A stretch of 64,000 nucleotides of DNA from Rhodopseudomonas_A sp036404135 (GTDB lineage: Bacteria > Pseudomonadota > Alphaproteobacteria > Rhizobiales > Xanthobacteraceae), in assembly GCF_036404135.1 (NCBI RefSeq), contig NZ_DASWPE010000039.1, positions 1 to 64,000 on the forward strand, in the 5' to 3' direction. The notes beneath the pieces are model-generated. The model saw only the letters and a list, made by a program, of their open reading frames with translations. It made no database searches and had not been told where the DNA came from. This document shows positions 61,009 to 64,000 of this stretch, piece after piece. Within the stretch, counting starts at the first letter, position 1. The number at the start of each line of letters is the position of its first letter. The position numbers and the translations under genes were made by a program.

Positions 61009-61241
61009 CCAGCTCTTCGGGTCTGACGGGGCGATGATCGGCGAACGCAACAGGCCGGGCGGCGCGGCGCGCGACGGCGCGCGGGGAGGGCACAGATATG
61101 AACTGCGCTTGCGGTTTGCAATCCGGCGCCCAAGATCGCGACGCAACGCCGTATTTTCAACGGGTTAGCGCGGGGCGACGGGCCGGGCGCCGGCTCGCCC
61201 GGGCCCTGGGAACCTTGGCGGCCTCCGCGACGTTGCCACGC

Positions 61242-61742
61242 ATGGTTGAATCCCTGCCGTCCGAGCCCGCCGAGCCCGCAAGCCGCGGCGCGGGCCACCC
61301 GACGAAGCGGCTGCTGGTCGCGGCGATGGCGGCGCTGTTGATCGTCGGCGGCGCGGTGGCGTGGCGGATCACCGCGAGCCCGGTGGCCGCGCCGGTCGCC
61401 AAGCTGGCGCCGCCGCCGAAAAATCCGCAGCTCGACGAATTGATCGACAGCACCAAGGCGCTCGGCGTCTCACAGCAGGAAGCGATCGACCAGTTGCAGG
61501 AGGTGCAGGATCTGCTGCGCGCCCAGCAGGCCGAGACCAAGCGGGCCAGCGATCGGGTGGCCGCGCTAAGCGCCAAGCTCGACGCGCTGCAGCAATCCTT
61601 CGCCAGCGCGCCGCCTCCGGCTGCCGAAGCGGCCGTTGCCGAGCAGGCCGAGCCGCCGCGCGCACACGCCGGCAAGGCGCAGCGCAGCCGTGCCGCGCAT
61701 CGCCCGCGCGGCAAGCGGAGCCGCGGTGCGGCGCGGCGCTGA
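61242..61742 (+). CDS. Single-pass membrane protein with coiled coil, unknown function
   Basis: The product is 166 residues from ATG 61242. A short N-terminal cytoplasmic segment, one membrane helix (LLVAAMAALLIVGGAVAWRI, about 23-42) and a heptad-patterned region (about 62-125; DELIDSTKALGVSQQEAIDQ, then QVQDLLRAQQAETKRAS-like) predict a trimeric or dimeric coiled coil on the periplasmic side, followed by a basic Ala/Arg tail. The frame is open upstream to 61098. Divergent from the ABC ATPase gene. No family recognised. Confidence 0.65.
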   Translation: MVESLPSEPAEPASRGAGHPTKRLLVAAMAALLIVGGAVAWRITASPVAAPVAKLAPPPKNPQLDELIDSTKALGVSQQEAIDQLQEVQDLLRAQQAETKRASDRVAALSAKLDALQQSFASAPPPAAEAAVAEQAEPPRAHAGKAQRSRAAHRPRGKRSRGAARR

Positions 61743-61775
61743 TCGGGTTTAACAACTGTGGTCCGAAACTCCCGC

Positions 61776-62054
61776 TCAGTCCGCGACCGGCCACTCGATC
61801 TCGACCAGCGTGGCGCCGTCGGCGAGTGCCACGAAACCGGGATCGCGCTGCAGCTCCTCGAAACTGCGCGGCGCTTTCAAGCCGATCGTGCCGTCCGGGT
61901 TGCTCGACTCTTCGCCGGCGGCCTCCAGCGCCTCGATGGCTTCCTCGAGCGCTTCGTCGTAGCTGTCGCCGGCGGTGACCAGGCCCGGCAGGTCGGGGAA
62001 CGAGACGTCAAAATGGCCGGCGCGGTCGCGGATCACGGCGATGTAGAGCGGCAT
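61776..62054 (-). CDS. HicB-like antitoxin-family protein, second copy
   Basis: The 92-residue protein has the HicB/UPF0150 fold: YIAVIRDRAGHFDVSFPDLPG, then VTAGDSYDEALEEAIEALE. It continues with NPDGTIGLKAPRSFEELQRDP, a C-terminal region shared with the hicB gene upstream. No separate DNA-binding (HTH/RHH) tail is seen. It lies 43 bases after hicB on the same strand, so a tandem duplicate within the hicAB operon is likely. It may be a decoy, a second antitoxin or neutral. Confidence 0.82.
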   Translation of the reverse strand: MPLYIAVIRDRAGHFDVSFPDLPGLVTAGDSYDEALEEAIEALEAAGEESSNPDGTIGLKAPRSFEELQRDPGFVALADGATLVEIEWPVAD

Positions 62055-62097
62055 GTCAGTTCAGCCTGTCAGCATGGTCTTGAACGATGTCGGGCCG

Positions 62098-62391
62098 CTA
62101 TTCAGCAGCATGGGCCTGCGCCGGGAATGCGATAACTGCAATCATCGCGTCCCTGGCGTCCTCAATAAATTCGGGATCCTGCCTTAACTGATCGATGGTC
62201 CGCGGCGGTCGAAAGCCTGCCGAACCATCTTCATTCACCCAGTCTTCCGCAGCAAAGCTGAGCACCTCGGAGGCCTGCTGCAGGGCCTCATCCAGCGTAT
62301 CTCCCGCCGTGATGACGCCGGGAATGTCAGGAAACGATACGCCATAGCAGCTGTCGGGATCCTTATGGATCAATGCAATATAGTGGGGCAT
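62098..62391 (-). CDS. hicB: HicB antitoxin
   Basis: The 97-residue product (ATG 62391) has the HicB N-terminal fold: PHYIALIHKDPDSCYGVSFPDIPGVITAGDTLDEALQQA-like pattern (segments IALIHK, SFPDIPG, TAGDTLDEAL) and ends with RTIDQLRQDPEFIEDA. Its start codon overlaps the hicA stop by one base (TGATG), so the two are translationally coupled. HicB proteins neutralise HicA and often repress the operon. It is smaller than HicB forms with a distinct DNA-binding domain. Confidence 0.88.
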   Translation of the reverse strand: MPHYIALIHKDPDSCYGVSFPDIPGVITAGDTLDEALQQASEVLSFAAEDWVNEDGSAGFRPPRTIDQLRQDPEFIEDARDAMIAVIAFPAQAHAAE

Positions 62392-62585
62392 CAATCTTTG
62401 CTCCAACCTGCCTGCCGATAAATACTTCGCACCGTCCCAAGCGCAATATCTCGTCTGGGGTGGGGGACGATCACCATTCGCTTGGAGACCCGATGTCGAA
62501 ACTTATGGTGCGACCCATTCACGCTGATCCGTTCGAATCCTTCGCGCTCCAAACGGCGGACGATGTCGCGACTGTCCCTCAACAT
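62391..62585 (-). CDS. hicA: HicA mRNA interferase toxin
   Basis: The 64-residue protein has the HicA dsRBD-like fold: MLRDSRDIVRRLEREGF, the catalytic histidine region N-G-S-H-H-K-F (His26 most likely), and the conserved VIVPHPRRDIALGTVRSIYRQAG. HicA toxins cleave mRNA and tmRNA. The ATG at 62585 is the family start; the frame is open upstream into the end of the helicase gene. It is the first gene of hicA-hicB-hicB2, downstream of uvrD/pcrA on the same strand. Confidence 0.92.
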   Translation of the reverse strand: MLRDSRDIVRRLEREGFERISVNGSHHKFRHRVSKRMVIVPHPRRDIALGTVRSIYRQAGWSKD

Positions 62586-62646
62586 AGCGTGCCCCAGCCA
62601 GAGCCAGCATTTTATGCCGCTCCGTGATGGCCTGCTACCTATAAAC

Positions 62647-64000
62647 CTACACCCGCTCCACGAAACTATCGACCACCTTCTTTTCGCCGGCCTTGTCGAA
62701 GGCGATGGTGAGTTTGTTGCCGTCGACCCGGACCACATCGCCATAGCCGAATTTCTGGTGAAACACCCGATCCTTCAGCGCGAAGTCGGAATTGGTGCCG
62801 GTGGATTTCGCCACCAGTTCGCCCTCGATGGTGAGCGGCGCGCGCTTCTTGGCGAAATGATCAACTTCGCCGCGCGACGAGGCGAACGGCGCTTGCTCCT
62901 CGCCGAAGCCGTTGCCGCCGCTGCCGCGGTTGTTGCGCGCGCGCTGGGCCTGGGCGCGCTGCCAGCCCGGCGTGGTGTAGCTCGAGCCGAAGGATTCCAT
63001 GGTGTCGAAGCGCGAGGAGCCGTAGCCGCCGGCGCCGCCCCAGCCGGAGCCGCCCTTGGATTCGGTGATCTCGACGTGATCGGCCGGCAATTCGTCAAGA
63101 AAGCGCGACGGCAGCGTCGTGTTCCAGGTGCCGTGGATCCGGCGGTTGGAGGCGAAGTACAACTTTGCGCGCTTGCGGGCGCGGGTGATGCCGACATGGG
63201 CGAGCCGGCGTTCTTCTTCGAGCCCGGCGCGGCCCTGTTCGTCGAGCGCGCGTTGATGCGGAAACAGCCCTTCCTCCCAGCCCGGCAGGAACACGTTGTC
63301 GAATTCCAGCCCCTTGGCGGAATGCAGCGTCATCACGCTGACCGCGTCCTCGTCGGCGCCGCCCTCGCGGTCCATCACCAGCGAGATGTGTTCGAGAAAG
63401 CCCTGCAGGTTCTCGAACTCTTCCATCGAGCGGACGAGTTCCTTGAGGTTCTCGAGCCGCCCGGCGGCGTCGGCGGACCGGTCCTTTTGCCACATCTCGG
63501 TGTAGCCGCTTTCGTCGAGCACGATCTCGGCCAACTCGGTATGGGTCTTGACGTCGCGCTGCACGCGCCAGCGGTCGAAGCTCATCATCAGTTCGCGCAG
63601 GCTGCCGCGCGCCTTCGGCTTCAACTCGTCGGTATCGACCACCGCGCGCGCCGCGTCCGACAGCGAGATTTTTCGCTTGCGGGCATGGTCGTGCAATAGC
63701 TGCACGGTGGCGTCGCCGAGGCCGCGTTTCGGCACGTTGACGATGCGCTCGAAGGCGAGGTCGTCGGCCGGCGAATTGATCACCCGCAGATAGGCCAGCG
63801 CGTCGCGGATTTCGGCGCGCTCGTAGAACCGCGGGCCGCCGATCACCCGGTAGGGCAGCCCGAGCGTGACGAAGCGGTCTTCGAATTCGCGCATCTGGAA
63901 CGAGGCGCGCACCAGGATGGCGATGTCGTTGAGCTTGGCGCCGTCGCGCTGCAGCTGTTCGATCTCCTCGCCGATCGCGCGGGCTTCCTCTTCGGAATCC
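62647..64000 (-). CDS. UvrD/PcrA-type DNA helicase, 3' part (cut by window edge)
   Basis: The frame is open from the stop at 62647 through the right edge (over 450 residues visible). Superfamily-1A helicase motifs are present: LVRASFQMREFEDRFVTLGLPYRVIGG (motif IV region), VMTLHSAKGLEFDNVFLPGWEEG (motif V), EEERRLAHVGITRARKRAKL (motif VI). A Gly/Ser/Arg-rich linker then leads to a C-terminal Tudor-like module (KDRVFHQKFGYGDVVRVDGNKLTIAFD). Such helicases act in nucleotide excision and mismatch repair. N-terminal motifs lie outside the window, so UvrD versus PcrA naming is left open. Confidence 0.95.
   Translation of the reverse strand, partial: DSEEEARAIGEEIEQLQRDGAKLNDIAILVRASFQMREFEDRFVTLGLPYRVIGGPRFYERAEIRDALAYLRVINSPADDLAFERIVNVPKRGLGDATVQLLHDHARKRKISLSDAARAVVDTDELKPKARGSLRELMMSFDRWRVQRDVKTHTELAEIVLDESGYTEMWQKDRSADAAGRLENLKELVRSMEEFENLQGFLEHISLVMDREGGADEDAVSVMTLHSAKGLEFDNVFLPGWEEGLFPHQRALDEQGRAGLEEERRLAHVGITRARKRAKLYFASNRRIHGTWNTTLPSRFLDELPADHVEITESKGGSGWGGAGGYGSSRFDTMESFGSSYTTPGWQRAQAQRARNNRGSGGNGFGEEQAPFASSRGEVDHFAKKRAPLTIEGELVAKSTGTNSDFALKDRVFHQKFGYGDVVRVDGNKLTIAFDKAGEKKVVDSFVERV

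Noticed and set aside
62391..62744. 117-codon frame as one longer toxin protein
   Set aside because: Its first half overlaps the uvrD/pcrA end in another frame and is not HicA-like; the ATG at 62585 gives the standard HicA length.

Overview
The window is high-GC (roughly two thirds G+C by eye), densely coded alphaproteobacterial chromosome. The gene set points to the Rhodopseudomonas/Bradyrhizobium group (Nitrobacteraceae): divK-pleD, a phasin with TGC-N3-GCA operators, an EipB-type periplasmic protein, ClpS-ClpA, a SPOR-tailed D-Ala-D-Ala carboxypeptidase, and the ftsW-murG-murC-murB-ddl-ftsQ-ftsA-ftsZ-lpxC-bamD-recN-ligA order. No rRNA, tRNA or CRISPR array was recognised. Genus assignment is inference from gene content and order; no search was run.

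Layout. 1-4.8 kb: an IS481-type transposase tail, a flavodoxin-fold quinone reductase, panC, an alpha/beta hydrolase, and a VWA-like plus membrane J-domain pair. 5-12.6 kb: carboxypeptidase, phasin, a TadG-like VWA protein, clpS and clpA. 12.6-25 kb: envelope and metabolic genes (GT39-type transferase, PilZ, GrdB-like protein, lytic transglycosylase, azlC with a frameshifted azlD, trmO, HIT, FemAB-like, GDPD, RidA, EipB, DinB, DUF3572). 25-27 kb: divK-pleD cell-cycle signalling. 27.7-46.8 kb: the distal half of the division and cell wall (dcw) cluster, which makes lipid II, assembles the divisome (FtsW, Q, A, Z), commits to lipid A (LpxC) and builds the outer membrane (BamD), then recN and ligA. 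It is interrupted by a self-contained 98-aa gene and by two opposite-strand genes (bestrophin-like, GT4), and it does not start with murD.

46.8-51.8 kb: duplicated palindromic repeats, a Bcr/CflA-type exporter, an M24 aminopeptidase P, a small conserved protein and prmA. 51.8-53.7 kb: a visibly lower-GC island holding a KwaA/KwaB-like pair (Kiwa anti-phage defence), a decayed transposase end and a striking 11-bp-phased array of DnaA-box-like motifs. 53.8-64 kb: a phytoene-dehydrogenase-like oxidoreductase, a fused MFS/spermidine-synthase-like protein, an L,D-transpeptidase, an ABC-2 exporter, a hicA with two hicB genes, and the 3' part of uvrD/pcrA.

The most noteworthy items are the Kiwa-like island abutting the prmA start codon, the 11-bp array beside it, the autonomous small jelly-roll-like gene inside dcw, candidate PhaR operators at the phasin promoter, the relaxed-codon patch with a CtrA-like motif inside ddl, the duplicated ligA tail plus repeat, and the frameshift in azlD.
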